Made by a program: the position numbers and the translations under genes. DNA of 64,000 bases. It comes from UBA4744 sp963707435. GTDB lineage: Bacteria > Actinomycetota > Acidimicrobiia > Spongiisociales > UBA4744. The notes beneath the pieces are model-generated. The model saw only the letters and a list, made by a program, of their open reading frames with translations, searched no databases and had not been told where the DNA came from. Within the stretch, counting starts at the first letter, position 1, and each line of letters begins with the position of its first letter. The stretch spans positions 20,053 through 84,052 of the forward strand of contig CAVPPF010000008.1 of the NCBI GenBank assembly GCA_963707435.1, given 5' to 3'. Positions 1 through 8,983 of this stretch are shown piece by piece.

Positions 1-1762
1 TCTCCTGGGCGACTAGCTGCTGGCCATCACCCAGCAGCGGCACCAGGGCGCGGAGGTTGCCGATTTCCACGCCCACCGATCCCAGCCAGGCCGCGTCTGC
101 CGGGTGCCAGGGTCCGGTGCGGTCGAGCAGGTGGCCGGCCAGCTTTACCGCTACAGGTTCCGTTTCATCGGCTTCGGCCAGCCGGTCCCGGCCGTAGGTC
201 CGGACGGTCTCGAGCAGACGGTACCGGGTGTCGTCGGCCGCCAGTTCTGCCACGACCAAGGACCGGTCAACCAGCGACCAGACGAGCTGAGGAACTTCGG
301 CCGGTGCCAGTCCGTCCGAGGAAACGGCTGCCGATGCTGTGGCCAGCGAGAAGCTGGATCCGAAGATCGACAGGCACCGGAACGCCCGCTGCTCTGTCTC
401 GGTGAGCAGACGGTAGCTCCACTCGAGAACACCCTCCATCGTGTGATGCCGTTCGCCGAGCCCCCGATCACGGCTTCTCAGCAGACTGAACCGGTCCTGG
501 AGCGCTGCCACGATCTCTGCCGGTGACTGAACCGCGAGGTTCGCGGCGGCCAGCTCGAGGGAGAGTGGCAGGCCATCCAGATGCCGGCAGATCGAGACGA
601 CGGCCCGGGTGTTTCTCTCGTCGAGCGCAAAGCCGGGACGCACCGCTGCCGCTCGTTCGACAAACAACTGAACCGCCGGTGAAGCCAGGGCCTCATCGAT
701 AGCAGGGTTGTCCAACGGGGGAACAGGAAGAGGCTGCACGGGCCACAACATCTCGCCCGCGACGCGGATCGGTTCGCGACTCGTTGCCAGCACACCGATC
801 CCCGCACAGGAATCGAACAGCGATCCAATGATCTGCCGGCAGGTGGCCGCCACGTGCTCACAATTGTCGAGAAGGACAACCGCGCGGCTGCTCGAAAGGT
901 GTTCCACCAAATCGGCCCAGCGGTCGCTCCCCGGACGAATGGCAGCGCCGACCTCCTCTGCGATAGCCGCCACGACCCCCGACTCGGTGACACCGGCAAG
1001 GTCGACCCTCCAGACACCGTCCACCCACAGCGGTGCAATCCGGACACCGATATCGCCCGCCACCCGCGATTTTCCCACGCCGCCGGGTCCGACCAGGGTC
1101 AGCAGGCGATGCGGACGGATCTCCGCAGAGGCCGCCATGATCATCTCATCCCGTCCGATGGTCGGGTTCGGCTGCCGGACGAGATTGTGACCGTCGGCAG
1201 GGAGAGCCCGAATAGCCGGATGCTGGTGCGGCAACCCTTCACTCACGACGTCGAATACCTGCTCCGGCTGGTCGAAATCACGGAACCGGTACCGGCCCAG
1301 GGATCGGAGGTCGAGCTTGTCGCCCGGCTCGATCCTCCCGGCGGTCTGCCCGGACACGAGGATCTGACCGCCGTGACCGGCGGCGACGATGCGGGCCGCC
1401 TGATGAACGGCCAGCGCCACGTAGTCGCCTGCGTGCGGCGTGGCCAGACCGGTGTGAATACCCATCCTGACGAGCACCCGGCCGTGCTCCGGCCAGGGCT
1501 CGCGCAGCAACCCGAGCTGGGCAGCGATGCAGGCCCGGACCGCATCATCCGCCCGCTCGAAGGCGACGAAGAAGGCATCACCCTCGACCGAGACTTCACG
1601 TCCGCCGTGCGCTGCCCAGGCATCGCGCAGGATCTGCCGGTGCCGTTCGAGAACGTCGATGTAGCGGTCCCCGAGTTGATGAACGAGCCGGGTCGAGCCT
1701 TCGATGTCGGTAAAGACAAACGTGACGATGCCGGACGGGAGTTCCGAGTTCGGGATGACCAT
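1..1762 (-). CDS. Class III cyclase-domain / AAA-type ATPase transcriptional regulator-like protein (3' end off window)
   Basis: The frame is open from an ATG at 1762 to the left edge, giving 587 residues with the C-terminus missing. Residues about 9-170 form a class III nucleotide cyclase domain with the FTDIEGST metal-site motif and an EGDAFF second-metal motif. The usual VNxAxR catalytic Asn is His (VHQAARI), so activity is doubtful. A predicted ATPase follows, with Walker A GPGGVGKS and Walker B VVLLDN, as in cyclase/AfsR-like regulators of the COG3903 type. Such proteins usually end in TPR-like repeats, which would lie outside the window. Role in signal-dependent regulation is inferred from the family. 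Confidence 0.85.
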   Translation of the reverse strand, partial: MVIPNSELPSGIVTFVFTDIEGSTRLVHQLGDRYIDVLERHRQILRDAWAAHGGREVSVEGDAFFVAFERADDAVRACIAAQLGLLREPWPEHGRVLVRMGIHTGLATPHAGDYVALAVHQAARIVAAGHGGQILVSGQTAGRIEPGDKLDLRSLGRYRFRDFDQPEQVFDVVSEGLPHQHPAIRALPADGHNLVRQPNPTIGRDEMIMAASAEIRPHRLLTLVGPGGVGKSRVAGDIGVRIAPLWVDGVWRVDLAGVTESGVVAAIAEEVGAAIRPGSDRWADLVEHLSSSRAVVLLDNCEHVAATCRQIIGSLFDSCAGIGVLATSREPIRVAGEMLWPVQPLPVPPLDNPAIDEALASPAVQLFVERAAAVRPGFALDERNTRAVVSICRHLDGLPLSLELAAANLAVQSPAEIVAALQDRFSLLRSRDRGLGERHHTMEGVLEWSYRLLTETEQRAFRCLSIFGSSFSLATASAAVSSDGLAPAEVPQLVWSLVDRSLVVAELAADDTRYRLLETVRTYGRDRLAEADETEPVAVKLAGHLLDRTGPWHPADAAWLGSVGVEIGNLRALVPLLGDGQQLVAQE

Positions 1763-1892
1763 CGGCCTAGTCTCGCACACCGGCCCATCGGCTTGCCGGG
1801 CGGGTGACGACCGGTGGCCACTCACCCGATCGGCGGGAGCTCGCCGGGGAAGTCGGTGCAGTCATCAGTGTTCCCTTTGCTATGTTCGGGCC

Positions 1893-2603
1893 ATGGACAC
1901 CATTGTTTCGGGCGTGTATCAGGTTCCCGGCTACGCCCGTTCCTACATCATCGACGGCGACGAGGGAGTGACGCTCATCGACACCGGACTCCCCGGACGG
2001 CACAAAGCGATCATCGGCGTGCTGGCCACCATCGGACGTTCCATGGCAGATGTTCGTGCCATCGCCGTCACCCACGCCCACTTCGATCATGTGGGGGGAG
2101 CCGCTGCCCTCAAACGTGAGACCACCGCTCCCCTCTTCGCCTCGGCGATCGACGCTCCCGCTATTCGAGGCGAGGAGCCGTCGCCGCCCCCGCCGGCTCT
2201 CGAACGGGTCCCGTTCATCGAGTCCCTGCTTCGCCTCGCGCCCCGGTCTCGCAGCGTCGACGTCGACCAGGTCGTTGCCGAAGGCGACACCGGCTCGCTG
2301 CCGGAAGACCTGGCCGTTGTGAATACTCCCGGCCATACCCCGGGACATGTGTCGTTCCTGCTCGACCGGAGCGGAGGAGCCCTCTTCGTCGGCGACGCGG
2401 CCATGTCGACGAGGAACGGAGAGATCAAGCGCGGGTTCATGAACCGATCCACTCCTACCTTTGACGCCAGCCTGCGCCACATCGCCGAGTTCGAGTTCGA
2501 GGTGGCATTCTTCGGCCATTCCGAGCGGCTGGCCGGGTCGGCTTCCGCCGCCTTCCGACGATTCGCCGCTTCGCTGCCCTCGAGCAGCATCCCCGAGCAA
2601 TAA
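1893..2603 (+). CDS. Metallo-beta-lactamase-fold hydrolase
   Basis: 236 aa, ATG at 1893. It carries the full MBL metal set: THAHFDHVGG (HxHxDH), the NTPGHTPGH histidine and GDAAM aspartate, and a late FFGHS histidine. This is the glyoxalase II/MBL-fold architecture for a cytoplasmic zinc hydrolase; the substrate cannot be read from sequence. The reading frame is open further upstream, but that part overlaps the divergent regulator start and the MBL fold begins right after this ATG. It converges on the next gene with only 3 bases between the stop codons. Confidence 0.85.
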   Translation: MDTIVSGVYQVPGYARSYIIDGDEGVTLIDTGLPGRHKAIIGVLATIGRSMADVRAIAVTHAHFDHVGGAAALKRETTAPLFASAIDAPAIRGEEPSPPPPALERVPFIESLLRLAPRSRSVDVDQVVAEGDTGSLPEDLAVVNTPGHTPGHVSFLLDRSGGALFVGDAAMSTRNGEIKRGFMNRSTPTFDASLRHIAEFEFEVAFFGHSERLAGSASAAFRRFAASLPSSSIPEQ

Positions 2604-2606
2604 CGG

Positions 2607-3134
2607 TCAGGGCAAGTACGCCTGTTTGCCCGCGGTGACGGTGTCGTCGTGCAGCGTGAGCGTTATCGGCAGATCGCCCGCCACGAAGCCGTAGAACTCG
2701 CTCGTGTCGGCGGAACCTGCGAAGAGCAACGCCAGCTCGTCGGTAGAAACGGGCGAGTCGATGAGGCCGCCCGAAGCATCAAACCCGATCAAAACAAACT
2801 CCGCTCCGTCGGCAACGGCCAGCTGCCGTTCGTCCGTCTCATCAGCATTCTGGATAAAGAAATCGTTGGGGAGTTCCTCATCGGCACCGATCACTCCGGC
2901 GTTCCTGGCGGCTGCAAGAGCCTCCTCGCCGGTGAGTAGCTCCGCCGGATCGAAGACGAGTACTCCGTCGTTCAGGCTCCGTACGAACCCGAACTGGTCG
3001 ACGGGTTGCGTCGTGGCCGAGGTCGTGGTGGTCGTGGCCTCGATGGAGGTGTTTGTAGACCCGCCTGTGCAGGAAGCAAACAGGGCTCCGGTCAGCATCA
3101 GTGCCGACCCGGTAGCCCAAATGCGAGCGCGCAT
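2607..3134 (-). CDS. Lipoprotein, function unknown
   Basis: 175 aa. ATG at 3134 is preceded by an AAAGGAAA ribosome site. The N-terminus is a basic/hydrophobic signal ending in a FASC lipobox, followed by a Thr/Ser linker typical of exported lipoproteins in this window. The remaining ~140 residues contain no motif I recognise. Probably anchored on the outer face of the membrane (inference). Stop codon is 3 bases from that of the convergent MBL gene. Confidence 0.7.
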   Translation of the reverse strand: MRARIWATGSALMLTGALFASCTGGSTNTSIEATTTTTSATTQPVDQFGFVRSLNDGVLVFDPAELLTGEEALAAARNAGVIGADEELPNDFFIQNADETDERQLAVADGAEFVLIGFDASGGLIDSPVSTDELALLFAGSADTSEFYGFVAGDLPITLTLHDDTVTAGKQAYLP

Positions 3135-3389
3135 GAGGTGTTTTCCTTTGCTGCAGCGTGAGCGGGTCCTTCCCGCTTCATCGATGAGACGTCGCATGAT
3201 CGGTCGCGGTTCCCGGGTATCAAGGAACCTTCGCTGGAAAGATGTCACCAGAGTTCTGCCGCGTTGAGGGGTCGCGTTTCGGCGAGGCATGGTGGACGAC
3301 GACGTCCAGGAAGTGACGAAGAAACGGCATCACCGTTCGGCGTTTTTGCATAGGATCACAGGTCACTTCGCACAACTGAAAGGTGGAGC

Positions 3390-4127
3390 ATGGGTCCGAT
3401 ACGAAGCGGGCTGCTTGTGTTGTGCTTGATCCTGGCGGCATGTTCGTCTGCGGCCGAACCGGGGACACTTCCGACCACGGCGGAGCAGCCGGCGACCACC
3501 CGGGCGCCATCCGCAACCACCACCACGCCGCTCCCCTCCAGCACGACCACCGAACCCGCTTGCACCGAGGTGGAGGCGGTGTTCTTCGACAGCCGCGGCT
3601 TCGTCTGCCCCCCACACATGAAACCCGGCCGGTTCTTTTCGGATGCGATTGGATACCGGCCGGGCACGTACACGACCCGTTTGTTCGAACCGGGGTTCTC
3701 GTTCACACAGCAAGCGGCGTTTCAGTCGGGTGGTGAGAACCTCGACCTCGTTGCCATCGAGGAAAACAGCAGCCGGGCGATGTACATGTTCTCAGCCGGA
3801 CCGGCCGGCCAGCTTGCGGCATTCCCTTTCGACACGCTTCCCTGGGTGCAGGATCTGGAGGTTTCGCCGATCGAGTACTGGGGAGCGTCCGGCACGCAGA
3901 TCGACTTCACGGTGGGCTCCTGCCCGGCCGTTGGCTGCTTGATCAACGTCGACGCCTTCATCGAAGCGTATGGGTGGGTCGACGGCAGCCGGGTGCGTTT
4001 GCTGATCATCGATGTCGCAGGCGGACCGATTGCCGTAGAGATCACATCCCAGAAGTCCCGATTCGAGGCCTTTTGGTCGGAGGTCGCCCAGCCAATCCTC
4101 GAATCCATCGAGTTCGCAGGGGACTGA
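3390..4127 (+). CDS. Lipoprotein, function unknown
   Basis: 245 aa, ATG at 3390 after GAAAGGTGGAGC. Signal peptide with lipobox LAACSS, then a Thr/Pro-rich linker to about residue 55, then a globular region with four or more Cys (CTEVE, FVCPP, SCPAVGC) that may form disulfides. I do not recognise the domain. A stem-loop just past the stop (4133-4155) probably terminates transcription. Confidence 0.75.
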   Translation: MGPIRSGLLVLCLILAACSSAAEPGTLPTTAEQPATTRAPSATTTTPLPSSTTTEPACTEVEAVFFDSRGFVCPPHMKPGRFFSDAIGYRPGTYTTRLFEPGFSFTQQAAFQSGGENLDLVAIEENSSRAMYMFSAGPAGQLAAFPFDTLPWVQDLEVSPIEYWGASGTQIDFTVGSCPAVGCLINVDAFIEAYGWVDGSRVRLLIIDVAGGPIAVEITSQKSRFEAFWSEVAQPILESIEFAGD

Positions 4128-4132
4128 CGACC

Positions 4133-4155
4133 CGTCCTGAGAGGACCTCAGGACG
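4133..4155. terminator. Bidirectional stem-loop between convergent genes
   Basis: Perfect 9-bp inverted repeat CGTCCTGAG / CTCAGGACG with a 5-nt loop. It lies between the stop codons of the convergent genes ending at 4127 and 4148 and overlaps the last codons of the minus-strand gene. There is no T-run, so it is an actinobacterial-style hairpin; termination is inferred. Confidence 0.55.
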
Positions 4156-5908
4156 GCGGGGACGGTACGTCAACCACCTTGAGTACCCCCGCCTCGTCCA
4201 CGACGGCGACGACCCTCCCCGAGCCGGTCAGGAAGGCCGCAGGGCTTTCGCCGGGCTCTCGCATGAGCGGCATCCACGAGCCAATGTGCAGGGAGATCAC
4301 GGTTCCATCGTCCGTGGCGTAGGAAAGCAGTTCCCCATTGATGGTCGGCCCGATCGCCGGATCGCCCGCAGGCAACTCGACACGTTCCTCATTCAGATCG
4401 GCGTCGAGCACCACCAACCAGCCGGGCGCCAGGTAATACACGAGATTCTCAACGATCGTCGGCGTTCCCGCGATGGTGACTGGATCCGAACGAAGTCGTC
4501 CGGTTTCCCCGTCGAGCAGGTGGAGGAACCCTTCGGCATCGGAAACCACCAGCGTGACCTCGGTCCGCTGACCGGTAGCCCCAACCCGGGTTACCTCCAA
4601 CGCGGCGAGCGACTCGACACGACCGTCGTACTTCCCCACCACCGATCCGGTACCGGTGAAGTATCGGCCCGGCCATCGCTTCTCGTTCGGGTTGTCGAAC
4701 TCCAACGCCACGACATCGCCGCGAACGTCTCCGAGGTAAACGGAACGGTCCGCAACCACGGGCGGCGTTGTTATCTGTTGGAGCCCCGTGAGCGCGTACT
4801 CCACCGGCAGAGGATCGCACTCGCTTCCCGCCGAGGTGTCGACGGTGTAGAAGAAGCCGGAGGCCCCGGCCCCCAGCAGGATCATTCTGTCGACAATTGT
4901 TGGTGGGCCGGGTTCGAGGAAACCGAACGAACACCGCAGGGTTACTTCACCCGAAAGCGATAGTCCGAGCAACTGGTAACCGGCGCGGGTCGTCACGTAG
5001 ACGGTGCCCCCCGCCACGACCGGAGGATGATCGATAGGCACCGAAGTGTCGAAACGCCACAACTCGTCACCGGAGTTGATGTCGAATGCCTGGAGCATCC
5101 CGTCGGTGGTCGTCGTGTAGACAACGTCGCCTTCGATGGCGACTCCCGATGCGGGCGCCTCGAGCGATTGTTCCCAGCGCATGGATCCGGCCGGTATCAC
5201 CGCCGGTTCGTCTACCGGCATAGTGGTGGACTCGGGGATGGTGGTCTCAGCGGTCGAGGATTCCGGGGTCAGTGCCGACGGCAACACCACCACCGCAAGC
5301 GCCACAAGAGGACCCAGGGCCAGCAATCCGACAACAACGGCACGCCGTTTGGTTGGTCGGTGGCGGGGGCGCGGGCCGAGGTCGAGCACATGGATTTGCT
5401 CCGGGACCCCGATGCCCTTGAGGCGGCGCCGGCCAAGATCGGTCGTAGTGAATCCGGCCGCCTGGAGGTGATGTCGCAGCAAGTCGAGGGTCGTCTGCGA
5501 GATGAGCACATCGCCGCCCTCCGCAACCGAGAGGATGCGAGCCGTCCGGTTGACCGGCGGTCCGAAGTAGTCCCCGTCGCGTTCATCGGCAATCCCGGTG
5601 TGAATGGCCATGCCGGTTCGCAGCGCCCCCAGCACGCCCCAATCTGCCTCGGCCAGCACCCGCTGAGCTTCGATCGCCGCATCGATCGCCTGCATGGGAC
5701 GCTCGAATGCGGCGGAGAAGCTGTCGCCGCCGGTGGCGAAGACATAACCGCTGTGCTTCTGGATGGCACCCTTGACGATGGCGTCGTGGCGCGCCAGCGC
5801 CTCGCGCATGGCGCCGGGGTGCCGGTCCCACAGGGCGGCGCTTTCCTCGATATCGGTGAACAAGAACGTGACCGTTCCGGTTGGCAGCTGTGCCACGGGC
5901 CTCCTCAC
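4148..5908 (-). CDS. Class III nucleotide cyclase with transmembrane helix and PQQ-like beta-propeller
   Basis: 586 aa. Residues ~8-175 are a class III cyclase domain: FTDIEES first metal motif, TGGDSF second metal motif and VNRTARI with the catalytic Asn and Arg. A basic stretch and one membrane helix follow (about 188-212), then a Thr-rich linker, then ~340 residues of PQQ/WD-like repeats (for example the AFDINSGDELWRFD block). The topology implies a cytoplasmic cyclase and an external propeller sensor. The GTG at 5908 is the longest start; an in-frame GTG at 5896 sits just behind GAGGAGG and is an alternative. Confidence 0.85.
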   Translation of the reverse strand: MRRPVAQLPTGTVTFLFTDIEESAALWDRHPGAMREALARHDAIVKGAIQKHSGYVFATGGDSFSAAFERPMQAIDAAIEAQRVLAEADWGVLGALRTGMAIHTGIADERDGDYFGPPVNRTARILSVAEGGDVLISQTTLDLLRHHLQAAGFTTTDLGRRRLKGIGVPEQIHVLDLGPRPRHRPTKRRAVVVGLLALGPLVALAVVVLPSALTPESSTAETTIPESTTMPVDEPAVIPAGSMRWEQSLEAPASGVAIEGDVVYTTTTDGMLQAFDINSGDELWRFDTSVPIDHPPVVAGGTVYVTTRAGYQLLGLSLSGEVTLRCSFGFLEPGPPTIVDRMILLGAGASGFFYTVDTSAGSECDPLPVEYALTGLQQITTPPVVADRSVYLGDVRGDVVALEFDNPNEKRWPGRYFTGTGSVVGKYDGRVESLAALEVTRVGATGQRTEVTLVVSDAEGFLHLLDGETGRLRSDPVTIAGTPTIVENLVYYLAPGWLVVLDADLNEERVELPAGDPAIGPTINGELLSYATDDGTVISLHIGSWMPLMREPGESPAAFLTGSGRVVAVVDEAGVLKVVDVPSPPS

Positions 5909-6000
5909 TCGTCAAGATACCGGGGAGCACCCACGATCGCCCGCACCGTCACCGGCGGACCGGAGCTTCCTCGAATCGAGATGCCACGCCCGGGGCCCGA

Positions 6001-7149
6001 CTAGGTCCGCGCCAGGGCCTCCCGGAGGGCGCTCAGCAACAGAAGGACGTTTTCGGGTCTGCTGTTGAAGCCCATCAGCCCGACCCTCCAGACCTTGCCG
6101 GCCAGTTCACCCAGGCCACCGGCGATCTCGATGTTGTACTCGCTCAGCAAGAAACCGGCGACCGCTTTTGCATCCACGCCCTCGGGTACGCGTACCGTCG
6201 TGAGGCTGGGGAGGCGATACTCGGGTTCCACGTGACAGGAAAGACCCAGCTCCCCGAGGCCCTCCCAGAAGAGCTCGGCGGTGGATCGATGTCGTGCCCA
6301 GCGCTCCTCCAGGCCTTCCTCGGCGACCAGACGAAGAGCCTCGCGCAGCGCGTAGTTCATGTTGATGGGCGCCGTGTGGTGATACGTACGCTCACTACCC
6401 CAGTACTTGCCAACCAGCGAGAGGTCGAGGTACCAGTTGGGCACTTTGGTGGGTCGATTCGCCAGTTTCTCGACGGCCCTCGGTCCGAAGGTGAGCGGGG
6501 CGATCCCGGGCGGACAGCTGAGGCATTTCTGACTGCCGCTGTAGGCCATGTCTACGCCCCAGGCGTCCAGGAAAAGAGGAACACCACCCAGGCTGGTAAC
6601 GCTATCGACGAGGAGCAGCGTGCCGTACTCCCGGCACACCTCGCCGACCCCTTCGAGCGGCTGCCGGGCGCCGGTTGAAGTCTCGGCATGGACGAGAGCC
6701 AGGATGGCCGGGCGGTGTTCTTCTAGCCCGGCTCGCAGGTCGTCGAGGCTGAACACCTCGCCCCACGGCTTCTCCAGGGTGCGCACATCGCCGCCGTAGC
6801 GGCCCGCCATGTCGACCAGGCGCAATCCGAAGTATCCGTTCACGCCCACCAGGACGACGTCGCCGGGCTCGACCGTATTGGCAAGGCTGGCCTCCATGGC
6901 GGCGCTGCCGGTGCCGCTGACCGGGATGGTCAGCTGGTTGTTGGTTTGCCACGCGTACCGCAGCAGTTGCTGGGTTTCGTTCATCAATCCGATGAAGGCC
7001 GGGTCGAGATGCCCGACCTGCCGCATGCTCAGGGCCTGCAGCACCCGGGGGTGGGCGTTGGAGGGACCGGGACCGAGCAGGAGTCGCGGGGGCAGGTCCA
7101 ATTGGCCTGCCTCCAGGCGGTGGGATTCGTCGATAGGTTGGTAGTTCAC
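6001..7149 (-). CDS. Class V aminotransferase (alanine-glyoxylate / serine-pyruvate type)
   Basis: 382 aa. A PLP enzyme of the AGXT family: early LLGPGPSN motif, SGTGSAAMEA, DSVTSLGG, and the Schiff-base lysine in SGSQKCL, with a C-terminal GLMG motif. It would transfer an amino group to glyoxylate or pyruvate; the exact donor is not resolved. GTG at 7149 is chosen for its ATGAGGAG ribosome site 9 nt upstream. A TTG at 7176 directly abutting the previous stop is an alternative. It lies downstream of, and probably cotranscribed with, the siderophore-interacting protein gene. Confidence 0.88.
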   Translation of the reverse strand: MNYQPIDESHRLEAGQLDLPPRLLLGPGPSNAHPRVLQALSMRQVGHLDPAFIGLMNETQQLLRYAWQTNNQLTIPVSGTGSAAMEASLANTVEPGDVVLVGVNGYFGLRLVDMAGRYGGDVRTLEKPWGEVFSLDDLRAGLEEHRPAILALVHAETSTGARQPLEGVGEVCREYGTLLLVDSVTSLGGVPLFLDAWGVDMAYSGSQKCLSCPPGIAPLTFGPRAVEKLANRPTKVPNWYLDLSLVGKYWGSERTYHHTAPINMNYALREALRLVAEEGLEERWARHRSTAELFWEGLGELGLSCHVEPEYRLPSLTTVRVPEGVDAKAVAGFLLSEYNIEIAGGLGELAGKVWRVGLMGFNSRPENVLLLLSALREALART

Positions 7150-7176
7150 GGTTTCCTGCTCCTCATAGGTGGTCAA

Positions 7177-7959
7177 TCAACGGGTGTGCTTCCAGTATCC
7201 GCGCACCGTCACCTGGTCGCGAGGTAGTTGACGGTCTTCAAAGAGGTGCCTCCGCATGCGGTGCATAGCTGCGGCTTCACCGGCTACCCACACCCGAACA
7301 TCCGGGTCGAGGTCCGCGGCCCGAATGGCGGCAACGAGCGCTTCGCCCGGACGCGCATCGGGCGCGAGGTCGTACCAGACAACGGCTGCTCGGGGATGCC
7401 CCGGCAGCGTCAGCCGGGCGTCCGGGTGGGCGACTTCGACATGCACCTGCACGGGACGGTCGGCGGGGAGGAACTCGAGCAGCTGGCTGATCGCCGGAAC
7501 GGCCGTCTCGTCGCCGGCAAGCAGAAACGAACCCGCGCCGGCGTCTACGGCGTAGCCGCGTCCCGGCCCGGAGATGGCGGCGGGATCGCCCGGACCGGCC
7601 GTCTGGACCCACCCGGAGACGGTACCTCCCGGGTGGATGACAATCTCGAGGTCGAGGTCGAGCGTATCCGGGTCGAAGCGGCGAGGGGTGAAGGTGCGGA
7701 TGATCGGCCGGCTGCCATCGGCCAACAGGAACTCGTTTCCGTTCCAGGCAGGGATGACGAGATCGGTAGTTCCGGGCAGGGGAAGGAGCAGGCGGACACT
7801 GGCGGCCGGTTGCTCGACCGCGAAACCCTCGAGGTCCTGTCCGGTCAGCGTCAGCCCGGCCAGGTGGGGAGTGAGGTAGTCGAGCCGCCGGACGGCCACC
7901 TTTCGGAACGCCGGCGGTTGACGCCGGACCCGCAACGTCTCCCGGGCCGCTTCGCTCAT
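7177..7959 (-). CDS. Siderophore-interacting protein (FAD-linked ferric-siderophore reductase family)
   Basis: 260 aa from ATG 7959, preceded by GGTGGAG. SIP family layout: N-terminal FAD barrel with the RTFTPRR flavin motif, a NAD(P)H-binding half with LAGDETAVPAI, and the characteristic C-terminal GYWKHTR ending. Members reduce ferric siderophores in the cytoplasm to release iron. An upstream in-frame GTG (8034) exists, but its extension does not look like the family. The stop abuts the aminotransferase start region, indicating an operon. Confidence 0.85.
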   Translation of the reverse strand: MSEAARETLRVRRQPPAFRKVAVRRLDYLTPHLAGLTLTGQDLEGFAVEQPAASVRLLLPLPGTTDLVIPAWNGNEFLLADGSRPIIRTFTPRRFDPDTLDLDLEIVIHPGGTVSGWVQTAGPGDPAAISGPGRGYAVDAGAGSFLLAGDETAVPAISQLLEFLPADRPVQVHVEVAHPDARLTLPGHPRAAVVWYDLAPDARPGEALVAAIRAADLDPDVRVWVAGEAAAMHRMRRHLFEDRQLPRDQVTVRGYWKHTR

Positions 7960-8046
7960 GCTGATCTGGGCTCCACCATCGGAGCGTAGCGGCCCGAAGA
8001 CCCCTCCCTGCCCGCCGATCAGGGCCGTCGACACCTGCGGTGGCGT

Positions 8047-8874
8047 CTAGCGGATGATCTCGATCGCGTCCGATAGGGCCCGGATCAATCCAAAGACAAG
8101 AGTCCCGCCGAGTCCAATCAATCCGAGCATTCTGGCGAACGGCCGGTGTTTCTGTTCGTGCAGGCCGTTCCACCAGCGGACCGCCGTTCCCGCTCCCGTC
8201 ACCACCACGAACGACGAGGCGACCAGCGGCGGTTGACAATCGCAAGCCTGATCGGTGAACAGGGTGAAGGGGACCAACAAGACCGCCAGGCCGAGGCCGA
8301 GCAACGCGAGGACCGTGTACACGACCCGGGCCGGCGGCCGGCCGCCGTCGGGCATCCGGACGTTCAAGACCCCGAACAGCCAGTCGAGGAGCATGCCGAA
8401 GGCGACGAACAGCCCGAAGATCATGGCTACCAGAAGGAGCGGGTTACCGAGGATCTGGAAGTCGATGTTGTCGGGGTTGAGCACGTCCGAGGTGGCGCTG
8501 CCGATGCCAAATAGCACCACTCCGAAGGTCGCACCGCGCCATTTCCCGGCCCTGTGCAGCCACGGACGGAAGATCACATACAGGACGGCTCCTACGGCCC
8601 CGACGAAGAGCCCCACGAAGATCACCAACCCGAGCGTTCCGTCCAGTGTGATCCGACCGACGGTGAAGCCGGCTTCCGTCGTCCTTCCCCGGGTGGCGGG
8701 ATTGGCGGCGCCGGCGATTCGCATGAACACTCGCCCCCCGAGTCCACCGACCAGCACCCCGGTCACCAAGCCGGCGACTCCCGCCACCGTGACATGGCGT
8801 GCGAGACCGAAGATCGAAGAAAACGGTACCGTCTCGGGCGCGCGATAAGCAGTAGCCGAGCTGTGCGACTTCAC
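8047..8874 (-). CDS. Multi-pass membrane protein, function unknown
   Basis: 275 aa. GTG at 8874 has an excellent GGGAGGAACC ribosome site. About seven hydrophobic segments alternate with short loops; a VFMRIAG segment follows the first helix and a CDCQPP pair sits in a late loop. No transporter motif is evident. It lies 109 bp downstream of the Kef-type antiporter on the same strand and may be cotranscribed. Confidence 0.75.
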   Translation of the reverse strand: MKSHSSATAYRAPETVPFSSIFGLARHVTVAGVAGLVTGVLVGGLGGRVFMRIAGAANPATRGRTTEAGFTVGRITLDGTLGLVIFVGLFVGAVGAVLYVIFRPWLHRAGKWRGATFGVVLFGIGSATSDVLNPDNIDFQILGNPLLLVAMIFGLFVAFGMLLDWLFGVLNVRMPDGGRPPARVVYTVLALLGLGLAVLLVPFTLFTDQACDCQPPLVASSFVVVTGAGTAVRWWNGLHEQKHRPFARMLGLIGLGGTLVFGLIRALSDAIEIIR

Positions 8875-8983
8875 GGTTCCTCCCTCTCTGAGGATTTCTG
8901 AAGCTACCCGGAGGAAGCCCTCCTGCACGTCTGATCGCAGGTTTTTCTCGAGAGGTCGACCAGGGTCGGTCTTGGCCGGTACG

